A stretch of 64,000 nucleotides of DNA from contig NZ_LT670819.1 in the NCBI RefSeq assembly GCF_900129855.1, positions 1,736,001 to 1,800,000 of the forward strand, in the 5' to 3' direction. Shown here piece by piece: positions 50,981 to 60,304 of the stretch (its first letter is position 1; every line of letters starts with the position of its first letter). This DNA comes from Streptomyces sp. 3214.6. Lineage in GTDB: Bacteria > Actinomycetota > Actinomycetes > Streptomycetales > Streptomycetaceae. The position numbers and the translations under genes were made by a program. The notes beneath the pieces are model-generated. The model searched no databases. It was not told where the DNA came from and saw nothing but the letters and a program-made list of their open reading frames with translations.

Positions 50981-51778
50981 GTGCGCGAGTCCGAGGTGGC
51001 GCGTCAGGCGCTCACGCCGCTGGGGGTACCGGTTTATCCGGTGCGCGCGACCCGGTTCACCGACCGGGAGTACTTCAACATCGTCTACCGCACCGACCCC
51101 GATGCCCTGCGCGCAGTCGTGCCCGAGCCGCTGACCGTGCCCGAGCCGCTGGTGCGGTTCGAAGTGATGAAAATGGGTGACGTCGAGGGCTTCGGCCCCT
51201 ACCTGGAGAGCGGGCAGGCGATCGCCGTGGAGTTCGACGGCGAGGTGGGCGAGTACCTGCACGCCATGTATCTGGACAGCTTCGCCGCCACGGCTGCGGG
51301 CCGCGAGCTGAGTGCCTACCCGAAGGTGGCCGGCAGCCCGGCACTGTTCACCGACACCGGTGCGCTGGTCGGCACCCTGGACCGCGGCGGCCAGCGGGTG
51401 GCCACCGCGACCATGCCCTACAAGTGGCAGCCCCTCGACCTCGATGCGGCCCGGGAGCAGATCACCGTGCCCACCTTCGCGCTCAAGCAGGTGCCCAACG
51501 TGTTCACCGGGCAGTTGCGCGCCTCGGACCTGGTCCGCACCGAGATCACCGACATCGTGGTCAAGGAGGCCTGGACCGGGCCCGCCCGCCTGCAGCTGTT
51601 CGAGCACGCGATGGCCCCCCTGGCCGATCTGCCGGTGCTCGAGGTCGTCTCCGCCAGCCACATCCTCACCGACCTGACCCTCAGCCCGGTCACCTCCGTG
51701 CACGACTACCTGAACAGCGGCTCGCCCCTCAGCCAGGAGGCAGGCTCGCAGCTGGCGACGGAGAGGATGGCCCGATGA
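50981..51778 (+). CDS. acetoacetate decarboxylase family protein
   Basis: 265 residues from GTG at 50981. The Schiff-base lysine stands in ELSAYPKVAGSP near residue 113, and FEVMKMGDVEGFGPY precedes it as in the family. Family members decarboxylate beta-keto acids, but many relatives act as aldolase-dehydratases, so the reaction is not certain. With the divergent hydroxyacyl-CoA dehydrogenase it may belong to a short-chain keto-acid pathway. The stop overlaps the TetR start. Confidence 0.87.
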   Translation: MRESEVARQALTPLGVPVYPVRATRFTDREYFNIVYRTDPDALRAVVPEPLTVPEPLVRFEVMKMGDVEGFGPYLESGQAIAVEFDGEVGEYLHAMYLDSFAATAAGRELSAYPKVAGSPALFTDTGALVGTLDRGGQRVATATMPYKWQPLDLDAAREQITVPTFALKQVPNVFTGQLRASDLVRTEITDIVVKEAWTGPARLQLFEHAMAPLADLPVLEVVSASHILTDLTLSPVTSVHDYLNSGSPLSQEAGSQLATERMAR

Positions 51779-52404
51779 ATCACCCGACCACCCCCGCGCC
51801 CGCACGTCCACCCCGCCAGCGCAAGGCGACCCGCGCGCAGCTGATCGCCGCGGCCGCCGACCTGTTCGCCGAGCATGGCACCACCAACGTCAGCATCGGG
51901 GCGATCTGTGAGCGCGCCGGGTTCACCCGCGGCGCGTTCTACTCCAACTTCAAGACCGTCGACGACGTCTTCTTCGCCCTGTACGAACAGCGCAACGACG
52001 AGGTTCAGCAGCGACTGGAGGCGCTCGCCGCCGACGCGCCGTTTTCTGAGCAGGCTCACTGTTCCCTGGAGTCCGTCGTGGCCACGATATTGCGGGCGCT
52101 GCCGATGGATCCGCAGTGGGTTGCGATCCGCACCAGTTTCGCGGGGCAGGCCCAGCACCGGCCAGAGGTCGCGGCCGCACTGCGCGAGCATGCCGAGCAG
52201 CTCCGTCGGCATCTCCAGCCGCTGCTGTTGCATGTCCTGGAGCTCACCGGCCGTCGACCGCTGGACTCCGTAGAGGATTTCACCCGGGCCGTCATCACCG
52301 CGCACGTCGGCGCGATCACTCAGTCACCACTCCACGACGACCCCGAAGCCGTCCGCGAAGCCGTCGTCCGCGGCATCATTCTCGGCCTGACCACCGAGCA
52401 GTGA
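51775..52404 (+). CDS. TetR-family regulator
   Basis: 209 residues, ATGA overlap with the decarboxylase gene. The helix-turn-helix ADLFAEHGTTNVSIGAICER, then AGFTRGAFYSNFKTVDDVF is characteristic. The rest is the helical ligand domain. It probably represses its own operon and the divergent dehydrogenase. Confidence 0.92.
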   Translation: MNHPTTPAPARPPRQRKATRAQLIAAAADLFAEHGTTNVSIGAICERAGFTRGAFYSNFKTVDDVFFALYEQRNDEVQQRLEALAADAPFSEQAHCSLESVVATILRALPMDPQWVAIRTSFAGQAQHRPEVAAALREHAEQLRRHLQPLLLHVLELTGRRPLDSVEDFTRAVITAHVGAITQSPLHDDPEAVREAVVRGIILGLTTEQ

Positions 52405-52638
52405 GCAACAGCACCTCCGCTCAGCTCAGCAGTCCTGGCTGTGGACGTGAGGGCGGGCCACGCTGCGCGGGTCGCGGACGACGCACGCGACAGCCTCTCG
52501 ATCCGATCGTTCACACGGGCCGGGTGCGCTTCAAAACCCGTTCCGCTCCAGCGGCTCAGCCGCCAAGGCGACCGTGCCTGCACGACGCGGGGCCCGTTCA
52601 GCCCTTTTAGTAAGCATTAGTCGTTTCGTTCTTCTGGG

Positions 52639-52653
52639 CTCAGCGCTGCTGAG
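52639..52653. promoter_or_regulatory. palindrome before the beta-lactamase-fold gene
   Basis: CTCAGC-GCT-GCTGAG is a perfect 6-bp inverted repeat about 30 bp before the start at 52684. It lies just downstream of an AT-rich TTTTAGTAAGCATTAG stretch that could hold the promoter. The rest of 52405-52638 has no gene. Confidence 0.4.
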
Positions 52654-52683
52654 ACATTCAAAACACGAAGGGAAAAGCTGAGG

Positions 52684-53844
52684 ATGAAAGAGATCTCGGG
52701 TCAGTGCGACGACCGGTTCGCCGCAGTGAGGAAAGCCTTCGAGCAGGCCCTGGACGAGAGCCAGGGCGGGGCATCGGCGGCGGTGTTCCTGGACGGCGAG
52801 CCGGTGGTCGATTTGTGGGGCGGCTACGCCGACCGTGCGCAGACCCGGCCCTGGACCCGCGACACCCTGGTCAACGTCTGGTCGGTCACCAAGACCATGA
52901 CCAACCTCTGCGCGCTTGTGCTTGCCGACCGCGGGGAGCTGGACCTGTACGCACCCGTGGCGCGGTACTGGCCGGAGTTCGCCGCCGAGGGAAAGGACGC
53001 GGTCGAGGTCAGGCATCTGCTGTCCCACACCGCCGGGCTGGCGGGCTGGGACGTGCCGCTGGCGGCTCCCGACGAGCTGTATGACTGGGACAGGTGCACC
53101 GACCTGCTCGCCGCGCAGAAGCCCTGGTGGCAACCGGGCACCGCCTCCGGCTACCACGCCGTGACCCAGGGCTATCTCGTCGGTGAGGTGGTTCGCCGGA
53201 TCACCGGGCAGAGCGTGGGTCAGTTCTTCGCCGAGCAGGTGGCCACCCCGCTGGGCGCCGACTTCCACATCGGCCTGCCCGCCGAGGCCGACGATCGTGT
53301 CTCGAATGTCTTCAACATCGATGGCCTCTCCTTCCCGCCCGAGCTGGAGGAAACGGGTGCCAAGGTGTTCGGGCGCCCCAACGTGCTGGCCGACCCGGAG
53401 CCGTTCGCGGCCACGCGCGCCTGGCGGGCTGCGGAGATTCCTGCCGCCAACGGCCAGGGCAATGCGCGCTCGGTGGCCGCCGTGCACTCGGTGATCGCCT
53501 GCGGCGGCGAGGCACGCGGTGTGCGAGTGCTGTCCGAGAAGGGCGTCCAGACCCTCTTCGATCAGCAGTCGGATGGCGCCGACCTGCTCCTGGGAAAGCA
53601 CGTGAAGTTCGGTATGGGCTGGGGGCTGGGCAACGACGATCTGCCCATGGCCGGGCCTCGTACCTGCTACTGGGGCGGCGCTGGGGGCGGCATGGTCATC
53701 GCGGACTGCGACAACCGCCTGACCGTGGCGTTCACCATGAACCACATGAAGATGGGCGGCAGTGACGGCAGCATCAACACCGGCGGCGACGAGCGGTTCC
53801 ACCGCATCGCAGAAGCCGTCTATCAGAGCCTCGGCCGCCCGTAA
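52684..53844 (+). CDS. serine hydrolase with beta-lactamase (class C/EstB) fold
   Basis: 386 residues. The nucleophile motif S67-V-T-K70 (VWSVTKTM) is the SxxK of this fold. A Tyr in SGYHAVTQGYLVGEV serves as the YxN-equivalent, and HLLSHTAGLAGWD is typical of the EstB/lactamase-like esterase group. The C-terminal WGGAGGGM acts as the KTG-equivalent strand. No signal peptide is seen, so it is cytoplasmic. It probably hydrolyses an ester or a lactone, not an antibiotic. Substrate unknown. Confidence 0.9.
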   Translation: MKEISGQCDDRFAAVRKAFEQALDESQGGASAAVFLDGEPVVDLWGGYADRAQTRPWTRDTLVNVWSVTKTMTNLCALVLADRGELDLYAPVARYWPEFAAEGKDAVEVRHLLSHTAGLAGWDVPLAAPDELYDWDRCTDLLAAQKPWWQPGTASGYHAVTQGYLVGEVVRRITGQSVGQFFAEQVATPLGADFHIGLPAEADDRVSNVFNIDGLSFPPELEETGAKVFGRPNVLADPEPFAATRAWRAAEIPAANGQGNARSVAAVHSVIACGGEARGVRVLSEKGVQTLFDQQSDGADLLLGKHVKFGMGWGLGNDDLPMAGPRTCYWGGAGGGMVIADCDNRLTVAFTMNHMKMGGSDGSINTGGDERFHRIAEAVYQSLGRP

Positions 53845-53867
53845 ACGCCCGCACCGACCACAGCAAG

Positions 53868-53893
53868 CGTGCTCGACGGATCCGTCGAGCACG
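53868..53893 (+). terminator. 26-bp perfect palindrome after the hydrolase gene
   Basis: CGTGCTCGACGGA and TCCGTCGAGCACG are exact complements with no spacer (centre GGATCC), beginning 24 bp after the hydrolase stop. It could form a stem with a small loop and act as terminator. Confidence 0.6.
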
Positions 53894-54328
53894 TTCCAGA
53901 CCTAGGACCAACGCACAGCGTGATCTTGAGCTGTGAGCCTCGAACGGGAGCCTCGATCGGGAGATCGCCGCAGGCCGTGAGTATGAAGCAAAGCCGCTCC
54001 TCGATGTCCAGCATCGCGGATGGCGCTCTCCCTGTCTTGCGGCCGACACTGGACAGTACTTACGGCCAGGCCGAGGCCCCACCTCCGGCCTGGCCCGCTG
54101 AACTGCAAGGGGACGGCGGAGGGATGGACGGGCCAACGGCACGAGCGCACGCCGTTCCGCCCGGGATTCCCTTCGGTACGCCGGGCGAGGTCGTCGGCCA
54201 ACGGTCCGGCTTCCGCATCGACGAAGCCCGGACTGCTGGGGCGTTGGCGCTTGTGCCCTTTGACCATCTCCCGCAGCGGGCGGACCGCTGGAGAGTGTGG
54301 CGTCCCCGGCCCGGATGATGGGCTGCAT
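53894..54328. other. 435-bp gap without a recognised gene
   Basis: Open frames on both strands exist but none shows a known domain. A minus-strand stretch (MLDIEERLCFILTACGDLP from 54014) looks protein-like over about 35 residues, but it has no continuation. It may be a further remnant. Confidence 0.45.
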
Positions 54329-55558
54329 CTACTCGTCCTGGAGGTTCAGCCAGTGCATCGCGTCCAGGGCGATACCGACATTGGTGCCGTGCCGGTCCAG
54401 AGTGACGGGCAGGCGGTCTTCGGCGCGGCGAATGCGTTGCAGGATGGTGTTTCGGTGGGTGAACAGCAGCTCTGCTGTCCGGGATGCGTTGTACCGCTGG
54501 TGGATAAACATTCGCAGCGTGTCACGTAGGTCCTGTGGGCCTGAGGCCAACGGGCCGAGAGTGGCGTAGATGAATTCGCGTAGCCGGGCTTCATCTCGGG
54601 CCAGCAATATGACGGCGGCGACGTCGTCATAGAAGGCGACCCGGTGCGCGTTGTTGCTCTGCACCAGCCGTTGGGTCTCCACCGCGCGGTCGTGGGTGCG
54701 TCGGAACCCGTCCACTCCCTCGTCCAATGAACCGATCGCAAGCCTGACGTCGCGGTGCGGGGCTAGAGCGGTCTCGAGCGCCTCGGCCGAAACTGGGATT
54801 CCGGGCGTCAGCCACAGCCACAGCGACGAAGCGCTGGCATGAACGAGCAGCCGGCTTCTGGACTCCGCGATCCGGCTGAGCTCGCTCGCCACCTGCACGA
54901 GTGCCGCGCGATCGGCGAACTGTGGTGGCGCCCAGAGGATTACCCCCAAATGTCTGGCTGAAAGCGAGTATCCGAGACTCTGATCAGCGCCGGTCACAGG
55001 AACCGGTGCTCCACCCAGGATGAGATTGACCAGCTCAAGGCGCCTTACGTGCTCGTCGCCCGACAGAGCTGCGCGCTCCTGCTCCAGAATGTCGATCACG
55101 GCAGTGACTGTGCGGTCGACCCAGAGCGACAGTGAGCGCGAGGCCCGGTCAAGAGCGGGCTGCAGGACGGCGGTTTCATCGCACAGTGAAAATGCGATCC
55201 GCATCAAGATGGACCACATCGCCTGTTGAGCGGCGTAGTTGGAAGCGCGGAAGGTGTCCTCCTCACCCCAGCGATACCCGTCGCGCGAGATGTTGACGAT
55301 CTGGCTTGTCAGGAGGGGCTCCACGTCCCGCCACGGGTCCTCGTACATCGAGCGTGCCCAATGATGCGAGTAGGCCCGGGTCGCCTCACCGATCGCCTCT
55401 GCAATGGAGGGGTCCGATCCGAAGCGGGCATCGATTGCGTTGACAAGTGCGTCCTGGATCGGACGCAAGACGGAGGGATCGGCCAGGAACTCCTTGCACA
55501 TGGTGCGTAGCAATTTTTCGGAGTCGCCCCGCAAACCGGCGCCATGCATAGCGCTCAC
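54329..55558 (-). CDS. PucR/CdaR-type transcriptional regulator
   Basis: 409 residues from the GTG at 55556-55558, chosen because AAGGAGG lies 6 bp before it. An ATG three codons later is also possible. The C-terminal PucR helix-turn-helix is clear (FIHQRYNASRTAELLFTHRN, then TILQRIRRAEDRL). The central part has the GGDEF-like region (RDVRLAIGSLDEGVDGFRRT) found in such regulators. It is divergent from the chimeric remnant and the aldehyde dehydrogenase at 56045, which it may once have controlled. Confidence 0.88.
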   Translation of the reverse strand: MSAMHGAGLRGDSEKLLRTMCKEFLADPSVLRPIQDALVNAIDARFGSDPSIAEAIGEATRAYSHHWARSMYEDPWRDVEPLLTSQIVNISRDGYRWGEEDTFRASNYAAQQAMWSILMRIAFSLCDETAVLQPALDRASRSLSLWVDRTVTAVIDILEQERAALSGDEHVRRLELVNLILGGAPVPVTGADQSLGYSLSARHLGVILWAPPQFADRAALVQVASELSRIAESRSRLLVHASASSLWLWLTPGIPVSAEALETALAPHRDVRLAIGSLDEGVDGFRRTHDRAVETQRLVQSNNAHRVAFYDDVAAVILLARDEARLREFIYATLGPLASGPQDLRDTLRMFIHQRYNASRTAELLFTHRNTILQRIRRAEDRLPVTLDRHGTNVGIALDAMHWLNLQDE

Positions 55559-55586
55559 ACTACCCCTCCTTCCTGTGCCCTGTGCT

Positions 55587-55599
55587 GTGCACTGTGCAC
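55587..55599. repeat. tandem GTGCAC palindromes upstream of the PucR gene
   Basis: GTGCAC-T-GTGCAC, itself a direct repeat of a 7-bp unit, lies 28 bp before the PucR start. Two adjacent small palindromes 7 bp apart might be a regulator site. Confidence 0.4.
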
Positions 55600-55725
55600 T
55601 GTTCTCTCGGTTAATGCTGTGCATCACAACATTGAGTGGCGCCTGTCACAGGTCGACCATGAGTGCGTCGGTGCGCTCGCCGACCCCGCGATCGGACAAA
55701 GGCGAACGGCGATGGGAGGGTCAGG

Positions 55726-56048
55726 TGACTCGTGTGTCAGGGCCCCGGACTGAAGCGCGATTCAGGTCCGGTGATGGCGAGTGTGAAGCAACGATCTTCC
55801 GTCCCGCCGTTTCCCACGATCGAGGGGCCCTACCGACCATCGTGCTCACGCACGGAATCTCCGGGGTCAAGAGCCACCCGCGAGTCGAGATCCCCGCGCT
55901 GCTCTCCCTCTACCAGGCCGGCCGGTTGAACCTCGACGAGCTGATCACCAACAAGTACCGGTTCGAAGACATCGATCAGGAGTACCAGGACATGAAAGAA
56001 GGCAAGAACATTCGCGGCATGGTGATCCACACGGACGCCGACCGTTGA
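55726..56048 (+). pseudogene. chimera: alpha/beta-hydrolase start joined to zinc alcohol dehydrogenase end
   Basis: One open frame holds two unrelated parts. The first ([20 protein letters not shown] and [13 protein letters not shown]) is the start of an alpha/beta-hydrolase up to the oxyanion HG strand. From about 55870 it switches to [20 protein letters not shown] and [20 protein letters not shown], the C-terminal end of a zinc-dependent alcohol dehydrogenase (class III/NDMA-dependent type). Both active sites are missing. It looks like a deletion fusion of two neighbouring genes. Its stop overlaps the TTG of the aldehyde dehydrogenase. Confidence 0.65.
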
Positions 56049-57517
56049 GCGCCCCGACCTACATCGGCACCCCCGCAGGCGGCCAGGTGCTGGACCGGAC
56101 GTCCCTGTACATCGGCGGTGAGTGGGTGGCCTCGGCCGGGACCGACCGGATCGAGGTGCTGAACCCGGCCACCGAGGAAGTGATCGCCCAGGTCGTGGCC
56201 GGGACACCGGCGGACGTGGATCGCGCGGTGGCCGCTGCGCGCCGGGCGCTGCCGGCCTGGTCGGCCCGGCCGCCGGGCGAGCGGGCGGACTACCTGGAAA
56301 AAGCCCACGAGGCGCTGGTGGCCCGGACCGACGAGATCGCCGCGCTGATCTCCCGAGACATGGGGATGCCGCTGCAGGCCGCCGCATCCATACAGGTCGG
56401 CCTGCCTGCCTTCAACCTGGCGAACTTCGCCCGGCTGGCCCGGAGCTTCCCGTTCGACGGCCCCGAGGTCGGCAACTCCCTGATCGTGCGGGAACCGATC
56501 GGTGTGGTCGGCTGCATCACCCCCTGGAACTTCCCGCTGCACCAGATCGTGCTGAAGGTGGCGGCTGCGCTCGCGGCCGGCTGCACGGTGGTGGTCAAGC
56601 CGACCGAAGTGGCTCCGCTGGCGGGTCATGCGCTGGCCTCGATCTTCGACGACGTCGGCCTGCCGGCCGGGGTTTTCAACCTGCTCAGCGGGTTCGGCCC
56701 GGTGGTCGGCGAGGCGCTGGCGGCGCATCCCGGGGTCGACATGGTGTCGTTCACCGGCTCCACCCGGGCCGGGAAGCGGGTCGCGGTGGTGGCGGCCGAG
56801 ACGGTCAAGCGGGTCGCTCTGGAGCTCGGCGGGAAGTCGGCCAACGTGCTGCTCGACGATGCCGACTTCGAGCGGGCGGTAGCCGATGGCCTGGCCAAGT
56901 GTTACGTCAATTCCGGTCAGACCTGCTCGGCGCTGACCCGGATGCTGGTGCCGGTCGGCCGGCTGGCCGAGGCGGAGCAGATCGCCGCCCGGGTGGCCGG
57001 CGAGTACCGGCACGGCGATCCGTCCGACCCGGGGACCCGGCTGGGGCCGCTGGTCAGCTCGGTCCAGCTGGAGCGAGTCCGGTCGTACATCCAGAAGGGT
57101 ATCGACGAGGGCGCAACCCTGGTCGTCGGCGGAGTGGAGAGCGGGCGCGACCCTGCCGACCTGGGCCGGGGGTACTACGTGCCGGCCACCGTGTTCTCCG
57201 GCGTCACCCCGGAGATGACGATCGCCCGTGAGGAGATCTTCGGCCCGGTCCTGTCGATCATGCCGTACCAGGATGAGGACGACGCCGTCCGGATCGCCAA
57301 CGACACCGAGTACGGCCTGGCCGGTGGGGTCTGGTCGGGCGATCCGGAACGAGCGCTGCGGGTGGCCCGGCGCCTGCGGGCCGGTCAGATCGAGGTGAAC
57401 GGGGGCGCGTTCAACCCGGGCGCGCCGTTCGGCGGATACAAGCAGTCCGGCGTCGGCCGCGAGGGCGGCGCCCAGGGACTGGAGGAGTTTCTGGAGACCA
57501 AGGCGATCCAGCGCTAG
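56045..57517 (+). CDS. NAD(P)+-dependent aldehyde dehydrogenase
   Basis: 490 residues from a TTG at 56045 (TTGA overlap with the upstream stop). No ATG or GTG close by fits better. Catalytic E260 (LELGGKS) and C294 (NSGQTCSAL) are present, the cofactor motif [12 protein letters not shown] is near 236, and [12 protein letters not shown] is at the C-terminus. It is of the broad ALDH1/betaine-aldehyde class with an unknown aldehyde. The dehydrogenase fragment directly before it suggests an old alcohol-to-acid pathway. Confidence 0.9.
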   Translation: MSAPTYIGTPAGGQVLDRTSLYIGGEWVASAGTDRIEVLNPATEEVIAQVVAGTPADVDRAVAAARRALPAWSARPPGERADYLEKAHEALVARTDEIAALISRDMGMPLQAAASIQVGLPAFNLANFARLARSFPFDGPEVGNSLIVREPIGVVGCITPWNFPLHQIVLKVAAALAAGCTVVVKPTEVAPLAGHALASIFDDVGLPAGVFNLLSGFGPVVGEALAAHPGVDMVSFTGSTRAGKRVAVVAAETVKRVALELGGKSANVLLDDADFERAVADGLAKCYVNSGQTCSALTRMLVPVGRLAEAEQIAARVAGEYRHGDPSDPGTRLGPLVSSVQLERVRSYIQKGIDEGATLVVGGVESGRDPADLGRGYYVPATVFSGVTPEMTIAREEIFGPVLSIMPYQDEDDAVRIANDTEYGLAGGVWSGDPERALRVARRLRAGQIEVNGGAFNPGAPFGGYKQSGVGREGGAQGLEEFLETKAIQR

Positions 57518-57563
57518 TGCTTGACGAAATCACCAGACCCGATCAGGAACTCGAGGAGGACAC

Positions 57564-58526
57564 GTGGCCACCAGGGAGAAACCGCGCAAGTGGATCGACG
57601 CCGAGATCGAGGCGCTCGACCCGGACGTCGATCACGCCCGGATCTGGCAGCTCGGCAACGCCTACCGGACCAGCCCGATGATCCTCAACATGGCGGTGTG
57701 CCATGGCTTCCTGCGGCTCGTCGGGCCGGGCAGCGGCGCACGCACACTCGTCCGCGGCGGCACGGGCAAGGTCGTCCTGCACCAGCAGCGTCGTATAGAG
57801 GGCACCATGCGCGCGGTGTGGACCTGGTACCTCGGCGAGGGTGCGCACGACCCGAGCGTGCGTGAGTCCGTCGAACAGGTCAACCGGCAGCACGACGCCT
57901 GGGCGGGGAAGTACCCCGACGCGATCCTGGACGTACGCCAGTACACGTACACGATCTGCGTCTTGGCCGCCGAGCCGCACCGGGTGATGCAGCGGCTCGG
58001 CCTGCCCGGCTTCAGCGCCAAGGAGCAGCGGGCCGCCCACCGGCACTGGTCGCAGATCGCCGGGCTGTTCCGTATCGGTTCGGACCAGGGCGTCCCGGTG
58101 CCGGCGGACTTCGACGGGATGCTCGCCTTCCTCGCCGACTTCGAGCGCAACGACTACTCGACCGCTCCGGAGAGCAACGTCGTCGCCGAGGCGATGCTGC
58201 AGCAGTTCTGCGACCGCTGGTTCCCCCGCCCGTTGCACGGGCTCGGTCGTGCCCTCGTGCTGTCCCTTGCCACCCCGGAACTGCTCGCCGTCCACGGGCT
58301 CAAGGGCCCGCGACCGCTCGTGGCCCGGACCCTGCGGCGGACACTGCGCACGCTCATCACCGTCCAGGTCCGGTGGGCGCCCGACCCGGTCGAGGTGGCG
58401 CCGATCCGCGCCGCGTTCGCCGAGCCCCGCCCGGAGACCCCGATGGGCGGCCGGCTGAAGGCCGCTCTGTCCGGCATGAGGGGACAACGGCCCGCGCCGG
58501 ACGGGTCGACGAGTACGGACGTCTGA
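57564..58526 (+). CDS. oxygenase MpaB family protein (DUF2236)
   Basis: 320 residues, ATG after GAGGAGGACAC. Conserved features of DUF2236 are visible: RRIEGTMRAVWTWYLGEG near 75, VNRQHDAW near 110 with the His, YTYTICVLAAEPHRV and HRHWSQIAGLFRIG. The family includes latex-clearing-like haem b oxygenases and MpaB, which cleaves prenyl chains. Most members are uncharacterised. It is 46 bp downstream of the aldehyde dehydrogenase, which could take the aldehydes made by oxidative cleavage. That link is inference. Confidence 0.78.
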   Translation: MATREKPRKWIDAEIEALDPDVDHARIWQLGNAYRTSPMILNMAVCHGFLRLVGPGSGARTLVRGGTGKVVLHQQRRIEGTMRAVWTWYLGEGAHDPSVRESVEQVNRQHDAWAGKYPDAILDVRQYTYTICVLAAEPHRVMQRLGLPGFSAKEQRAAHRHWSQIAGLFRIGSDQGVPVPADFDGMLAFLADFERNDYSTAPESNVVAEAMLQQFCDRWFPRPLHGLGRALVLSLATPELLAVHGLKGPRPLVARTLRRTLRTLITVQVRWAPDPVEVAPIRAAFAEPRPETPMGGRLKAALSGMRGQRPAPDGSTSTDV

Positions 58527-58791
58527 CGTGTCGGCCGGGACCGGTGCACGGTCGTCGGGATCCTCGCCCCTTCCGCGTCGGCTCCCGAACTCGACCCCGC
58601 GGCGGTCGTCGGCCGGCTACCGTCCCCGGCCGGGCGGTCGCGGGCGGCCTCGCCTCGACCCTTGTGATGGGCCGCTGCCGACCTGTACCCGGCGGTCCGT
58701 GCTGCCCGGATCGCTCCGACCGAGGAGCCGGCGACGCCGTCAGCCGACACCGCGCGGCCCGCCGCCTCACCCACCGGTTCGTTGCGAAGGC

Positions 58792-59361
58792 TCACGGCGT
58801 GCCGACGTCACCGTTCACCACTCGGGTGGCGTCCGTGATCGTGCTGACCTCATGCCGACGGATCTTCCGCAGCAGCCGGACCAGGGTGCCGCGCTCGCGG
58901 GCGGTCAGGGCTCGGGCCCACTCGGCCTCGCGGGCGTTGTTGCGTGCGAAGAGCTCACCGACCACGTCGTGTCCGTAGTCGGTGAGCTGGATGGTGACGG
59001 ACCGGCCGTCCTTGTCCGACCTGCTGCGCTGGATGAGTCCCTTGCGTTCCAGGGTGTTGAGCACCGCCGAAACGCTGGCCTGGGAGACATTGGTCAGCCG
59101 GGCGAGCTGCAGCGGGGTCAGTTCGCCGACCGTCTTGACCGCGAACAGGGCACGAAAGCTCGCCCAGGTGAGGCCGGCCGGGCGCTGGACGCTGACCTCG
59201 AAGTCCTGCTGGAGCCGTTCAGCCGCTCTTACCAGTCCGAAGATCATGAGCATGGCGTCGATGTCCGCGTCCGGCGCGAAGGATCGGATGGCCTCGGCGG
59301 CCTGGGCGTCGGCCTCGGCCGGATCGCCGGGGATCGGGAGCTGGGACTGGCTCGACCGCAT
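58792..59361 (-). CDS. MarR-family regulator
   Basis: 189 residues. The winged helix is at about 85-140 (LTPLQLARLTNVSQASVSAV, LNTLERKGLIQRSRSDKDGR with the DxR wing), flanked by the dimerisation helices. A perfect palindrome CTGAGA-GG-TCTCAG lies 34 bp before its start, and the same motif is found twice more, at 60244 and 60942. So it probably regulates itself, the SDR/NTF2-like pair and the FAD oxidase. MarR regulators of phenolic degradation are common. Confidence 0.9.
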   Translation of the reverse strand: MRSSQSQLPIPGDPAEADAQAAEAIRSFAPDADIDAMLMIFGLVRAAERLQQDFEVSVQRPAGLTWASFRALFAVKTVGELTPLQLARLTNVSQASVSAVLNTLERKGLIQRSRSDKDGRSVTIQLTDYGHDVVGELFARNNAREAEWARALTARERGTLVRLLRKIRRHEVSTITDATRVVNGDVGTP

Positions 59362-59394
59362 GAAGGGACTCTGTCCTCACGATAGGAGAAGTTA

Positions 59395-59408
59395 CTGAGA
59401 GGTCTCAG
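59395..59408. promoter_or_regulatory. MarR operator site 1 (autoregulation)
   Basis: CTGAGA-GG-TCTCAG, a perfect palindrome, 34-47 bp before the MarR start. It is the most symmetric of the three related sites. Confidence 0.7.
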
Positions 59409-59440
59409 AATATCGCCGGCTCGCCGCACATACTGCCCGG

Positions 59441-60184
59441 TTACGACGCGGTGGCCCCCGCGTCCACAGGCAGAGCGGTCCCCGTCACGAAGGACGACGC
59501 GTCGGAGCAGAGCCAGAGCACGGCATCGGCGATCTCCTCCGGTTCGGCGAACCGCTTGATCGCCTGGGGGGCTACGGCCTGCGCCTGGAGTTCGGGCGGC
59601 AGAGCGGCGATCATGTCGGTGCGGACCGCCGCCGGGCAGACCGCGTTGACCCGGATGTTCCGGTCCGCGCACTCGATGGCGGCGGTCTTGGTCAGACCGA
59701 TCACGGCATGCTTGCTCGCGGAGTAGGCGGCGCCCTGCGGAAGGCCGATGAGCCCGGCGAGCGACGCGGTGTTGACGATCGCACCGCCACCCGACGCGGC
59801 CATGAGGGGGATCTGCGCCCGCAGCCCGTGCCAGACCCCTTTCACGTTCACGGCGAGGCAACGGTCGAAGGCCGCCTCGTCGGTGTCGGTGACGCTGCCC
59901 TGCACGGCGATACCCGCGTTGTTGTGCGCGAAGTCCAGCCGCCCGTACGTCTCTGCCACGGTCGCCGCGAGTGCGGTGCACTCGTCGGCCTCGGTGACGT
60001 CGCACGCGACGAACAGTGCCCGCCCGCCGGCCTGCTCGACCAGCCGCACGGTCTCCAGTCCGGCGGCGCGCCGACTGCCCAGATCGGCGACGACGACCGC
60101 CGCCCCGGCGCGCCCGAATGCCACGGCGGCGGCTCGTCCGATGCCACCTGCCGCGCCGGTGACCAGCCCGGCCTTGCCCTTCAT
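59441..60184 (-). CDS. short-chain dehydrogenase/reductase
   Basis: 247 residues from the ATG at 60182-60184, with GGAG 6 bp before it. Motifs: TGAAGGIGRAAAVA near residue 8, DVTEADEC, HNNAGIAV near 87, catalytic Ser in NTASLAG, YSASK near 153, and the end TGTALPVDAGATAS. It oxidises or reduces a hydroxy/keto group with NAD(P)(H). It is divergent from the NTF2-like gene. A MarR site lies in the gap. Confidence 0.9.
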   Translation of the reverse strand: MKGKAGLVTGAAGGIGRAAAVAFGRAGAAVVVADLGSRRAAGLETVRLVEQAGGRALFVACDVTEADECTALAATVAETYGRLDFAHNNAGIAVQGSVTDTDEAAFDRCLAVNVKGVWHGLRAQIPLMAASGGGAIVNTASLAGLIGLPQGAAYSASKHAVIGLTKTAAIECADRNIRVNAVCPAAVRTDMIAALPPELQAQAVAPQAIKRFAEPEEIADAVLWLCSDASSFVTGTALPVDAGATAS

Positions 60185-60243
60185 TGTGATCTCCACGCCT
60201 CCGAGACTAGCTCGATGTCTTAGTAATTCACACCCGCTCAATA

Positions 60244-60257
60244 CCTAGACCTCTAAT
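60244..60257. promoter_or_regulatory. MarR operator site 2 (SDR / NTF2-like divergent gap)
   Basis: CCTAGA-CC-TCTAAT. Its complement ATTAGA-GG-TCTAGG matches site 1 in the AGA-GG-TCT core and surrounding symmetry. It is in the 120-bp gap between two divergent starts. Confidence 0.6.
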
Positions 60258-60304
60258 TAATTGGTTGCTACGTTGAGGCCGCTTCAGAGCGAGAGGAGCG
60301 CACC

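Noticed and set aside
50879..51811. Upstream extension of the hydroxyacyl-CoA dehydrogenase frame
   Set aside because: It overlaps the acetoacetate-decarboxylase gene on the other strand. The ATG at 50878 has a good ribosome binding site just before the Rossmann motif.
52684..53844. Antibiotic beta-lactamase
   Set aside because: It has the fold motif SxxK but lacks a signal peptide and the canonical YxN/KTG pattern. The sequence suits EstB-like esterases.
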